Origin: DASYSL01 sp036003365
GTDB lineage: Bacteria > Eisenbacteria > RBG-16-71-46 > DASYSL01
Reading direction: 5' to 3'
Length of the DNA: 8,134 nt
NCBI GenBank assembly: GCA_036003365.1
Contig: DASYSL010000098.1
Location: forward strand, 1-8,134
The notes below the pieces were generated by a model, which was not told the DNA's origin, did not search any database, and saw only the letters and a list, made by a program, of their open reading frames with translations. Numbering within the stretch: position 1 is the stretch's first letter; every line of letters starts with the position of its first letter. The translations under genes and the position numbers were made by a program. This document shows positions 1 to 6,924 of the stretch, piece after piece.

Positions 1-2341
1 CTACTCGAAGGCGCTCTATAAGTATCCGCAGGCTGAATTCCCCTACACCCAGCTGGTCGATGAAAACCGCCGTCGCGGCCGCGACGAGCACGAATACGAG
101 CTCGCCGACACCGGCGTGTTCGACGGCGATCGCTACTTCGATGTCACGGTCGAATACGCGAAGGCGTCACCCGACGACATCCTGATGCGCGTCACGGTGG
201 AGAATCGCGGGCCGGAGGCGGCGACGCTCTGGCTCCTGCCCCAGCTGTGGTTCGCCAACACGTGGTCGTGGGGACGCTCCGGCGAAGGCTACTGGCCCAA
301 GGGCACGCTCGCGGCCGCGGGCGAGCGCGCCATCACGGTGCGCCACGCCGGCCTCATGCCCATGCGCCTCGCGCTCGGGAACGGCCCCGACGGCAATCCG
401 CCGCAGCTTCTCTTCACCGAGAACGAGACCGACTTCGCGAGCCTCTTCGGAAGCCCGAATGCGAGTCCGTACGTGAAGGACGCGTTCCACGAGTACGTGG
501 TGCGCGGCGTGACCTCCGCCGTGAATCCGGCGCGCACGGGAACCAAGGCCGCCGGGCTCTATCGTCTGCGTCTCGGGCCGCGCGGACTGGCCGAGATCGA
601 ACTTAGGCTATGCGCCGAGACGGAGCTCGCCGCCGATCCGTTCGACGCCGATTTCGCGCGCGTGATCGAGACTCGGCGCGCCGAGGCCGACGCCTTTTAC
701 GATGCCAAGTGGACGGGCGCCATGCAGCCCGAGGAGCGCCGCGTCGCGCGCCAGGCGTACGCCGGCCTCCTGTGGAACAAGCAGTTCTATCACTACGGCG
801 TGCGCGAGTGGCTCGAGGGCGACCCCGCGCAGCCTCCGGCGCCGCCCGAGCGCCAGAAGGGTCGCAACCGCGACTGGCAGCTCTTGAGCGCGCGCGACGT
901 CCTCTCCATGCCGGACAACTGGGAGTATCCGTGGTTTGCGGCGTGGGATCTCGCGTTCCACATGATCCCGTTCGCCGAGATCGATCCCGATTTCGCCAAG
1001 GAGCAGCTCGTGCTGCTCTTGCGCGAGTGGTACATGCACCCCAACGGAGCCATCCCGGCGTACGAGTGGGCGTTCTCCGACGTGAATCCGCCGGTGCACG
1101 CGTGGGCGGCGTGGCGCGTGTACAAGATGACCGGGCCGCGCGGGCGGCGCGACCGGCTCTTCCTCGAGCGCGTGTTCCAGAAGCTGCTGCTCAATTTCAC
1201 CTGGTGGGTGAACCGCAAGGACGAGGAAGGCGACAACGTGTTCGGCGGCGGCTTCCTGGGACTCGACAACATCGGGCCGTTCGACCGCTCGAAGCCCCTG
1301 CCCAACGGCGGCCACCTCGAGCAGGCCGACGGCACCGCCTGGATGGCGTTCTACTGCGGCACCATGCTGGCCATGGCCCTGGAGCTGGCGAGCGAGGATC
1401 CGGCCTACGAAGACGTGGCGTCCAAGTTCTTCGAGCACTTCGTGGCCATCGCCGATGCCATCAACACGCTCGGCGGCCACGGCCTGTGGGACGAAGAGGA
1501 CGGCTTCTACTACGACCAGCTGCATGTCGACGGGCGGCACGTGCCTTTGCGCCTGCGCTCGATGGTCGGCGTGATTCCCCTCATCGCCTGCCAGAACCTC
1601 GAGCAGAAGACGATCGAGCGGCTGCCCGGCTTCCGCAAGCGCATGGAGTGGTTCCTGGAGAACCGGAGCGATCTGGCCCAGCGCATCTCCTACATGGAGA
1701 GCCACGAGACGGCGCACGTTCATCGCCTGCTCGCCATCCCGACGCGCGAGCGGCTCGAGCGCGTGCTGCGCTACTTGCTGGACGAGAACGAGTTTCTCTC
1801 GCCGCACGGCATGCGCGCGCTGTCCAAGCACTACCAGGCCGCGCCCTACATGCTGCGGCTCGACGGACAGGAATATGAGCTGAAGTACGAGCCGGCCGAA
1901 TCCCGCACGGGGCTCTTCGGCGGCAACTCCAACTGGCGCGGCCCCGTGTGGTTCCCGCTGAATTACCTGCTCATCGAAGCGCTCGAGTGCTATCACCACT
2001 TCTACGGCGACTCGTTCACCGTCGAGATGCCCACCGGCTCGGGCCGCCGCGTGACCCTGCGGCAAGTCGCGCTCGAGCTGTCGGGGCGCTTGAGCGACTT
2101 GTTCCTGCCCGACGCTTCGGGACACCGCCCCTGCCACGGAGCCGACGAGCGCTACGCGCGCGATCCGGCGTGGAAGGATTTGATCTTGTTCTACGAATAC
2201 TTCCACGGTGACAACGGTCGCGGCCTCGGCGCCAGCCATCAGACGGGCTGGACGGCCCTGGTCGCACGCTGCGTGCGCGACGTGGCCCGCGAGCGCACGC
2301 ACCGCCAAGACAAGCCGCTCACGCCGGTCGAGCGGCCATGA
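1..2341 (+). CDS. MGH1/GH63-like glycoside hydrolase ('glucosidase'), 5' end outside window
   Basis: Reading is open from base 2 to the TGA at 2339-2341 (779 visible residues), so the gene starts left of the window; the GTG at 116 is internal, because conserved family sequence (YPQAEFPYTQLVDENRRRGR) lies upstream of it. Family members recalled from other bacteria are near 880-900 residues, so about 110-130 N-terminal residues are missing. An N-terminal beta-rich domain (visible residues 1 to ~230; motif PQLWFANTWSWG) precedes an (alpha/alpha)6 barrel. Barrel landmarks are YPWFAAWDLAFH (Asp at visible residue 316, codon 947-949, probable general acid), NWRGPVWFPLNYL (644 on) and LFYEYFHGDNG (Glu 732, codon 2195-2197, probable general base), matching the GH63/MGH pattern. 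No membrane segment is visible; it is probably cytoplasmic. It should hydrolyse a glucoside or related glycoside; the substrate is not readable from sequence, since members act on glucosyl- or mannosyl-glycerate or on glucose disaccharides. Its stop overlaps the next start (ATGA), implying translational coupling with the debranching enzyme. Confidence 0.9.
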   Translation, partial: YSKALYKYPQAEFPYTQLVDENRRRGRDEHEYELADTGVFDGDRYFDVTVEYAKASPDDILMRVTVENRGPEAATLWLLPQLWFANTWSWGRSGEGYWPKGTLAAAGERAITVRHAGLMPMRLALGNGPDGNPPQLLFTENETDFASLFGSPNASPYVKDAFHEYVVRGVTSAVNPARTGTKAAGLYRLRLGPRGLAEIELRLCAETELAADPFDADFARVIETRRAEADAFYDAKWTGAMQPEERRVARQAYAGLLWNKQFYHYGVREWLEGDPAQPPAPPERQKGRNRDWQLLSARDVLSMPDNWEYPWFAAWDLAFHMIPFAEIDPDFAKEQLVLLLREWYMHPNGAIPAYEWAFSDVNPPVHAWAAWRVYKMTGPRGRRDRLFLERVFQKLLLNFTWWVNRKDEEGDNVFGGGFLGLDNIGPFDRSKPLPNGGHLEQADGTAWMAFYCGTMLAMALELASEDPAYEDVASKFFEHFVAIADAINTLGGHGLWDEEDGFYYDQLHVDGRHVPLRLRSMVGVIPLIACQNLEQKTIERLPGFRKRMEWFLENRSDLAQRISYMESHETAHVHRLLAIPTRERLERVLRYLLDENEFLSPHGMRALSKHYQAAPYMLRLDGQEYELKYEPAESRTGLFGGNSNWRGPVWFPLNYLLIEALECYHHFYGDSFTVEMPTGSGRRVTLRQVALELSGRLSDLFLPDASGHRPCHGADERYARDPAWKDLILFYEYFHGDNGRGLGASHQTGWTALVARCVRDVARERTHRQDKPLTPVERP

Positions 2342-4299
2342 GCACCCTCGACCTGCGCGAGTGGCTGGAAACGGACGGCCTCGGCGGCTTCGCCACGGGC
2401 ACGGTCTCGGGCGTGCGCACGCGGCGCTATCATGCCCTGCTCCTCGCCGCCCAGGAGCCACCCGGCGGGCGCGTGGTGCTGGTGAACGGGCTCGAAGTTT
2501 GGCTGGAAACCGGCAGCGCCTCGCGCGCGCTGTCCTCGCACCTGTATGGGGATGACGTGATTCACCCCGACGGCGCGTCGCGCATCGCCCGCTTCGATCA
2601 CGAGCCCTGGCCACTGTGGACCTATCGCCTCGAGGACGGCGCGGAGATCGTCGAAGAGCTCTTCGTGGCTCACGGCGCGCCGCTCACTGTGATCACGTGG
2701 AAGGGTGCTCGTGGCACGCTGCGCGTGCGTCCACTTCTCTCCGGGCGCGACATGCACGCGCTCCATCACGAGAGCGACTCTTTTCGTTTCGACGCCAGCG
2801 AGGGCGACGGTGTGGTCGCGTGGCGGCCCTACGACGACGTGCCCGAGATCGTGGCGGCGCACAACGGCAGCTACATGCACGGCCCCATGTGGTTTCGCAA
2901 TTTCACCTACGCCGAAGAGCGGGCCCGTGGGCTCGAGTTCCACGAGGACCTGGGCTCGCCGGGCATCCTGTCGTGGGACCTGGCGCGTGGTCCGGCCACA
3001 CTCGTCTTGGCCGCGGGACGCGAGGCTCTGGCACCGGCGGCCGAGCTGCGCGATCGCGAGCGCACGCGGCGTTCGTCTTTCGCCGTGCCGCTCCTGCGCG
3101 CGGCGGATGCGTACCTCGTGGCTCGCGGCAAGGGCAAGACGATCATCGCCGGTTATCCCTGGTTCGGCGATTGGGGGCGCGACACGTTCATCGCGCTGCG
3201 CGGGCTTTGCTTGGCGACCGGACGTCTCGAAGAAGCGCGCGAGATCCTGCTGGCATGGGCCCCGACCATCTCGGAAGGCATGGTGCCCAATCGTTTCGCC
3301 GAGACCGCTACGGCGCCCGAGTACAACTCGGTCGACGCCTCCCTTTGGTACGTGCTCGCCGTCTTCGAATACCTCCGCGCCGCGGGCAAAACCTGCCCCC
3401 CCTCGTCGCGCAAGAGCTTGTGGCGCGCCGTGCGCGCCATCCTCGACGGCTACGTGCGCGGCACGCGCTACGGAATCCGTCTCGACACCGACGGCCTGAT
3501 CGCCGCCGGAGAGCCCGGCGCGGCGCTCACCTGGATGGATGCACGAGTGGGAGACAAACCGGTCACGCCGCGCATCGGCAAGCCGGTCGAGGTGCAGGCG
3601 CTGTGGCTCAACGCCTTGTCGGCGGTGATCGAGGCCGGCGGGCCGGAAGCCGTCGAGCGCTGGGAAGAAATGTTCGAGCGCGGTGTCGACTCGTTCAAGA
3701 GCCGCTTCTGGAACGAGGAGCGCGGTGCGCTCTACGACGTGATCGACGTCGACCACGTACCCGGCAAGATGGACCCGGCCATCCGTCCCAATCAGATCTT
3801 CGCCGCCGGGGGCCTGCCGCTCACGATCCTCGACACCGCGCGTGCCCGGCGCGTGGTGGACTTGGCGTTCGAGAAGCTGTGGACGCCGATGGGCCCGCGC
3901 TCGCTCGCGCCCGGCGAGCCCGGCTACTGCTCGCATTACCAGGGCGGCGTCCCCGATCGCGACGGCTGTTATCACCAGGGCACGGTGTGGCCGTGGCTCG
4001 CGGGGCCGTTCGTGGAAGCGTGGCTCGTGTCGCGCGGCCGCACCGCACCAGCGAAGGCGGAGGCGCGCGAGCGCTTCCTTGCGTCGCTCGCCGCCCATGG
4101 GAGCGAAGCCGGCCTCGGTCACTTGTCGGAGATCGCGGACGCCGAGCCGCCTCACGTTCCGCGCGGCTGCCCCTTCCAGGCGTGGTCCATGAGCGAGCTC
4201 ATGCGCATCGCGATGATGGTCGATGCGCCACTCGCTTCGATTGGTGGACTGGCCCTTATCGACCCTCAACAGGCCGCACGGCCTGTAACGAATCACTAA
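2338..4299 (+). CDS. Amylo-alpha-1,6-glucosidase / glycogen debranching enzyme (GDE, GH133 type)
   Basis: This 653-residue protein is full length for the bacterial/archaeal GDE family. The N-terminal GDE_N domain (about residues 5-230) opens with the hallmark EWLETDGLGGFATGTVSG followed by RTRRYHALL, which fixes the ATG at 2338 as start. The C-terminal (alpha/alpha)6 GDE_C domain (about 255-640) carries YPWFGDWGRDTFIALRG (Asp 278 and Asp 282), GMVPNRF, YNSVDASLW, YHQGTVWPWLAGPF, and near the end LSEIADAEPPHVPRGCPFQA with Glu 598. By family knowledge, an Asp of the GDWGRD motif and a late Glu act as general acid and base, hydrolysing alpha-1,6-linked glucose at branch stubs of glycogen or limit dextrin. 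It lacks the GH13-type transferase half of eukaryotic GDE, so a separate glucanotransferase would be needed for full debranching; none is in the window. There is no signal peptide, so it is probably cytoplasmic. Its start overlaps the stop of the upstream glucosidase by 4 nt, so the two are very likely co-translated. It converges on a - strand gene 35 nt downstream. Confidence 0.93.
   Translation: MSTLDLREWLETDGLGGFATGTVSGVRTRRYHALLLAAQEPPGGRVVLVNGLEVWLETGSASRALSSHLYGDDVIHPDGASRIARFDHEPWPLWTYRLEDGAEIVEELFVAHGAPLTVITWKGARGTLRVRPLLSGRDMHALHHESDSFRFDASEGDGVVAWRPYDDVPEIVAAHNGSYMHGPMWFRNFTYAEERARGLEFHEDLGSPGILSWDLARGPATLVLAAGREALAPAAELRDRERTRRSSFAVPLLRAADAYLVARGKGKTIIAGYPWFGDWGRDTFIALRGLCLATGRLEEAREILLAWAPTISEGMVPNRFAETATAPEYNSVDASLWYVLAVFEYLRAAGKTCPPSSRKSLWRAVRAILDGYVRGTRYGIRLDTDGLIAAGEPGAALTWMDARVGDKPVTPRIGKPVEVQALWLNALSAVIEAGGPEAVERWEEMFERGVDSFKSRFWNEERGALYDVIDVDHVPGKMDPAIRPNQIFAAGGLPLTILDTARARRVVDLAFEKLWTPMGPRSLAPGEPGYCSHYQGGVPDRDGCYHQGTVWPWLAGPFVEAWLVSRGRTAPAKAEARERFLASLAAHGSEAGLGHLSEIADAEPPHVPRGCPFQAWSMSELMRIAMMVDAPLASIGGLALIDPQQAARPVTNH
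4271..4284. repeat. Short perfect inverted repeat at the 3' end of the GDE gene
   Basis: The sequence AGGCCG-CA-CGGCCT is perfectly self-complementary: six base pairs with a 2-nt spacer, or realistically five pairs with a 4-nt loop. It lies inside the last codons of the debranching-enzyme gene, 13 nt before its TAA. No T-run follows on either strand, so it is at best a weak or factor-assisted 3' structure, not a canonical intrinsic terminator. No better terminator is visible in the 35-nt convergent gap. Confidence 0.3.
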
Positions 4300-4334
4300 A
4301 CAAGAGCCCGAGACGCTAAACGCAGCCTTCGTTC

Positions 4335-5474
4335 CTACTGCTTCGCATCCATAAGGCGGCAGATGAAGCCCCATCCCCCGCCGATCTCGCTCACCGCCAG
4401 CATCAAATCGTTGTCGCCCTTCTTGAGAGGCAGGAAGACCTCGTCGTTCTCGGGATTCACGATGCCGAGGAAGCGGGGATCGCGGAAATACTGCGCGCTG
4501 CGCCCGCGGTAGAGAATCCGATCGTTCAGGAACACGCTGACATCGTCGCTGTAGCCGATCAGGAGCTTCTTCACTTGGTCGCGGTCGGCGTGGATCGTCG
4601 TGCGCGCATAGAGAACGAGCATGCCGGGCTGCGGCTCGAGGCGCTTCGAGAAGTCGTTCTCGAACGACACTCGAAGGTGCGGAGCCGTGCGATAGCGATA
4701 GAGCACGACGAAGCCCGGCGGCTCGGCCACGACGTCTTGCCATCGCATCGTGTCGCGCTCGGCGCGCGTGAGCGGACGCTCCAAGTCGCGCGCCAGCGCA
4801 TCGTACGCAGCCGAGATCTTCCACTGGGTCAGCGTGCCGGCTGGCATCGGCGGCAAATGCCGCTCCCACGGAGCGTCGGGTGTCGGAGTGACCTGGAAGT
4901 TCGAGAAGTAGGTCTTGCCGGTGAGAACGCGGATGCCGACCCGGCCTTCCTTCAGCTCGCCCTTGAGATCGCCGATCACGAGCGCCGGCTTTTCCATGTC
5001 GCTGACGAAGAGCTTGGCCTGAGGCCCGGCGACCACGATGCGCACGTGAAACCATGTCTCCAATGGAATGTCCACGGCAGCGGTGAAGCCATCGCCGCTG
5101 TAGATCTGCCAGTTCGCCCCCGTGTTGAGCACGGGCGTGTACTGCATCGCATCCGCTTGTCCGGACTCGTGTGGGCGCAGATAGATCCACTCGGCGTTGG
5201 CGATGTCGTCGGAGGCGCGGAACTCGATGCCGATGAACCCGCGCCCCTTGCTGGCCGCGACGTCGACGTCGATCACGCCGTCCCGCATCTTCAAGTCGCG
5301 CGGAAAGGCGAGCCCACCGTTCACCACGAGACAGGGCCGTCCCTGATAGACGTCCGGCTTCACGTCGCCCGCGACATCCCATCGCGAGGTGTCCGGAGGA
5401 ACGGAAACAACTTGTGCACGAGCGAGTGAAGGGTGCAGGAACGCGAGCAGGATCAATAGGTGAAATCGGCCCAT
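4335..5474 (-). CDS. Secreted two-domain beta-sandwich protein, DUF1080 / 3-keto-disaccharide hydrolase-like
   Basis: This 379-residue protein begins with a clear Sec signal peptide (residues 1-20: MGRFHLLILLAFLHPSLARA), with a type I cleavage site after ARA before QVVS; no lipobox Cys follows. Residues ~25-200 look like a concanavalin/LamG-type jelly roll of the DUF1080 kind: GFIGIEFRA, AEWIYLRPHESG, MQYTPVLNTGANW, LETWFHVRIVVAGPQAKLFV, LKEGRVGIRVLTG, TYFSNFQVTP. Residues ~215-379 form a second, probably beta-rich module with DVSVFLNDRILYRG, an EVFLPLKKGDNDLMLAVSE segment and a final GGGWGFICRL, resembling the carbohydrate-binding jelly rolls appended to secreted glycosidases. The ATG has a good ribosome site (GGAGG, 5-nt spacer). 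It stands alone after the terminator of the VOC gene, so it needs its own promoter, which I cannot identify. A role in extracellular or periplasmic sugar binding or cleavage is inferred; no catalytic residue can be assigned. Confidence 0.75.
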   Translation of the reverse strand: MGRFHLLILLAFLHPSLARAQVVSVPPDTSRWDVAGDVKPDVYQGRPCLVVNGGLAFPRDLKMRDGVIDVDVAASKGRGFIGIEFRASDDIANAEWIYLRPHESGQADAMQYTPVLNTGANWQIYSGDGFTAAVDIPLETWFHVRIVVAGPQAKLFVSDMEKPALVIGDLKGELKEGRVGIRVLTGKTYFSNFQVTPTPDAPWERHLPPMPAGTLTQWKISAAYDALARDLERPLTRAERDTMRWQDVVAEPPGFVVLYRYRTAPHLRVSFENDFSKRLEPQPGMLVLYARTTIHADRDQVKKLLIGYSDDVSVFLNDRILYRGRSAQYFRDPRFLGIVNPENDEVFLPLKKGDNDLMLAVSEIGGGWGFICRLMDAKQ

Positions 5475-5479
5475 CGGGC

Positions 5480-5484
5480 CCTCC
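5480..5484 (-). promoter_or_regulatory. Ribosome binding site of the secreted DUF1080-like gene
   Basis: On the - strand the sequence GGGGAGGGCCCG directly precedes the ATG at 5474; the GGAGG core pairs well with the 16S tail and leaves a 5-nt spacer. It supports the start that gives an intact signal peptide. A small inverted repeat (GCCCG-GT-CGGGC, 5487-5498) lies immediately upstream and could form a minor hairpin near the site. Confidence 0.6.
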
Positions 5485-5563
5485 CCGCCCGGTCGGGCAG
5501 CAAGTCCCAGTGCGCGGAGTCTCGTTCTCGCCGCTCGCTCGCCGCGCGAACTTCCTGCAAAGA

Positions 5564-5595
5564 AAGAGCCCGAGAGCGTGCGCTCCCGGGCTCTT
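5564..5595 (-). terminator. Intrinsic terminator of the VOC gene (end of the rsmB-PASTA-rpe-VOC transcript)
   Basis: This is a long hairpin: a 9-bp outer stem (AAGAGCCCG with CGGGCTCTT), one A/C mismatch, a 5-bp inner stem (GAGCG with CGCTC) and a 2-nt TG loop. Read on the - strand it starts 21 nt after the VOC stop codon, and the T-rich tract CTCTTTCTTTGC runs from the end of the stem, as expected for Rho-independent termination in that direction. On the + strand the stem is followed by CGCCTTCG, so it would work poorly that way. It separates the housekeeping operon from the secreted-protein gene. Confidence 0.85.
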
Positions 5596-5616
5596 CGCCT
5601 TCGTGCGATGAAGAAA

Positions 5617-6108
5617 CTACGACGGCTTCTTCGCCATCATCTCGGCCATGGCCTTTTCGCCGGCCTCTTTCATCTCTTCGGGGGTCATGTCGAACTTGTG
5701 GGTCGAGACCTGCCACGAATGGCCGAACGGATCCACGAGCGAGCCCCAGCGATCGCCCCAGAACATGTCGGCGAGCGGCTGCTTCACCGTGGCGCCCGCG
5801 GCGACCGCAGCGTTGAACATGGCGTCGCAGTCGGGAACCGTCAGGTAGATCGACGATCCGGTGCCGCCAAGGGTGAGCGGCGACTTGGCGCCCCACTCGA
5901 GCTGCTCTTCGCACAAGAAGACGTTGCCATCACCGATCTTCAAATTGGCGTGCATGATGGTCTTGCCGTCCGGACCCGTGGCGCGCATGACTTCCTGAGC
6001 GCCGAAAGCCTTCTTGTAGAACTCGATGGCCTTGGACGCGTCACGACACGTGAGATACGGGGTCATGGTGTGACAACCATCGGGGACGGGCTTTCCAGGC
6101 TTCGGCAT
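5617..6108 (-). CDS. VOC-fold (glyoxalase/bleomycin-resistance) protein, PhnB-like
   Basis: This 163-residue protein consists of one vicinal-oxygen-chelate domain with two beta-alpha-beta-beta-beta halves. The first half has MTPYLTCRDASKAIEFYKKA and MHANLKIGDGNVFL (His 53). The second has SIYLTVPDCDAMFNAAVAAG and FWGDRWGSLVDPFGHSWQVS (His 130), a signature very close to PhnB-like proteins, which usually read FWGDRYGxxxDPFGHxW. It ends in the usual TPEEM helix and a Met/Ala/Lys-rich tail (EKAMAEMMAKKPS). PhnB-like members are mostly of unknown activity, and metal-dependent enzyme function is not assured. The ATG at 6108 is supported by an AAAGGAG site; an internal Met 15 is a less likely start. 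The gene lies 36 nt after rpe on the same strand, so read-through from that operon is plausible, and a strong terminator follows. No functional link with rpe is evident. Confidence 0.88.
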   Translation of the reverse strand: MPKPGKPVPDGCHTMTPYLTCRDASKAIEFYKKAFGAQEVMRATGPDGKTIMHANLKIGDGNVFLCEEQLEWGAKSPLTLGGTGSSIYLTVPDCDAMFNAAVAAGATVKQPLADMFWGDRWGSLVDPFGHSWQVSTHKFDMTPEEMKEAGEKAMAEMMAKKPS

Positions 6109-6116
6109 GAGAATGA

Positions 6117-6123
6117 CTCCTTT
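6117..6123 (-). promoter_or_regulatory. Ribosome binding site of the VOC gene
   Basis: AAAGGAG on the - strand lies 8 nt before the ATG at 6108. It is the best Shine-Dalgarno match in the window and decides the longer start over the internal Met 15. It sits in the 36-nt gap after the rpe stop. The same gap holds a short inverted repeat (AGGGA-T-TCCCT) too small to act as a terminator. Confidence 0.7.
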
Positions 6124-6144
6124 CGAGGGAATCCCTGCGGGGTT

Positions 6145-6924
6145 TCAAGGGGCGCTGCGAGCGGCCTCGGCGCGACGGCGTAGATCCTGGAGTGCAGCCA
6201 GCGGATCGGGCTGACGATACACCCCGTGACCGGAAACGAAAACCTCGGCGCCGGCCGCGGCAATCGCGGCGATCGTGTCGGCCGCGACGCCACCATCCGC
6301 TTGGATCAGATAGCGCGGCTGGTTGCGTTCGCGCCAGGCCGCCGCGTCACGAATCTGTAGCAGAGCCTCGGGACGAAATTCCTGGCCGCTGAATCCCGGA
6401 TACACGCTCATCGGCAGCACGAGATCGACTTCCTCGAGCACGGCTTCCACTTCGGCGATGGCCGTATCGGGCCGGAGCGCGAGGCCGACGCCGGCGCCGC
6501 TCTTGCGCACGGCAGTCAATGTGCGGCGCAGCGTGTCGAGATCGATGGCGTGCGCATCGTTGGGCACGGTTGCGTTATCCCCCGCCGCGCCGCCTTCGCC
6601 GTGCGAGCGGATGGGCGCACGCCAACCCGGACCGCACACCCCGCGCGCTTCGACGTGCACGGTCATGCGGTCGACGCCGGCTTCGCGGAACGCGGACACG
6701 AACGCCAGCGGATCGTGGATCATGAGGTGGGCGTCGATCGGCAGCTTGGTCAGCTTGCGCACGGCCCGCGCGATCACCGGACCGAAGGTGAGATTGGGCA
6801 CGAACTGCCCGTCCATGACATCGAGGTGGATCCAGTCGGCGCCCTTCTCGGCGATCGCCACCGCTTGGGCGAGCTGCGCCCAGTCGGCGGAGAGCAACGA
6901 GGGCGCGAGCAGGATCTTGTTCAC
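6145..6924 (-). CDS. rpe: Ribulose-phosphate 3-epimerase with an unusual internal insertion
   Basis: This cytoplasmic TIM-barrel enzyme should interconvert D-ribulose 5-phosphate and D-xylulose 5-phosphate in the pentose phosphate pathway. The N-terminus APSLLSADW, WIHLDVMDGQFVPNLTFGP, LPIDAHLMI and IQADGGV are diagnostic. Expected metal/catalytic residues are all present: His 33, Asp 35, His 66 and Asp 210. The protein has 259 residues against the usual 220-230; the excess is a Gly/Arg-rich insert at about residues 94-127 (RGVCGPGWRAPIRSHGEG and onward), right after strand beta4 (RMTVHVEA) and before LRRTLTAVRKSGAGVGLAL. The active-site loop normally MSVNPGFGGQ reads MSVYPGFSGQ (172-181), and the phosphate-site GS near the C-terminus reads GHG (232-234). 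The start is GTG at 6924, overlapping the upstream PASTA gene's stop as GTGA, with AGGTGA 4 nt upstream. Epimerase family membership is certain; the exact substrate is slightly less so because of these changes. Confidence 0.92.
   Translation of the reverse strand: MNKILLAPSLLSADWAQLAQAVAIAEKGADWIHLDVMDGQFVPNLTFGPVIARAVRKLTKLPIDAHLMIHDPLAFVSAFREAGVDRMTVHVEARGVCGPGWRAPIRSHGEGGAAGDNATVPNDAHAIDLDTLRRTLTAVRKSGAGVGLALRPDTAIAEVEAVLEEVDLVLPMSVYPGFSGQEFRPEALLQIRDAAAWRERNQPRYLIQADGGVAADTIAAIAAAGAEVFVSGHGVYRQPDPLAALQDLRRRAEAARSAP

Noticed and set aside
116..118. GTG as the start of the first gene
   Set aside because: Family-conserved sequence continues upstream in frame to the window edge, and the family normally has over 100 more N-terminal residues; the true start is outside the window.
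608..2614. A - strand open frame (about 668 codons) antisense to the glucosidase
   Set aside because: Low-complexity composition, no recognisable domain, no ribosome site noticed, and full overlap with conserved glycoside hydrolase sequence on the other strand.
2616..4319. A + strand open frame (about 567 codons) in another frame of the debranching-enzyme gene
   Set aside because: The translation is an Arg/Ala/Gly shadow of GDE with no motifs; the GDE frame keeps all catalytic and domain landmarks without a frameshift.
2239..5382. A very long - strand open frame (about 1047 codons) antisense to the debranching enzyme and overlapping the secreted-protein gene
   Set aside because: It is Arg/Ala/Gly/His-rich without family motifs, runs antisense to a gene with clear GDE hallmarks and across the convergent gene in another frame; long shadow frames are expected at this GC3 bias.
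5475..5563. Promoter for the secreted-protein gene
   Set aside because: A promoter must lie around here after the terminator, but no convincing -35/-10 pair is visible in this GC-rich stretch, so none is annotated.
6125..6144. Terminator between rpe and the VOC gene
   Set aside because: The only inverted repeat (AGGGA-T-TCCCT) has a 5-nt arm, a one-base gap and no T-run; read-through from rpe into the VOC gene is more likely.
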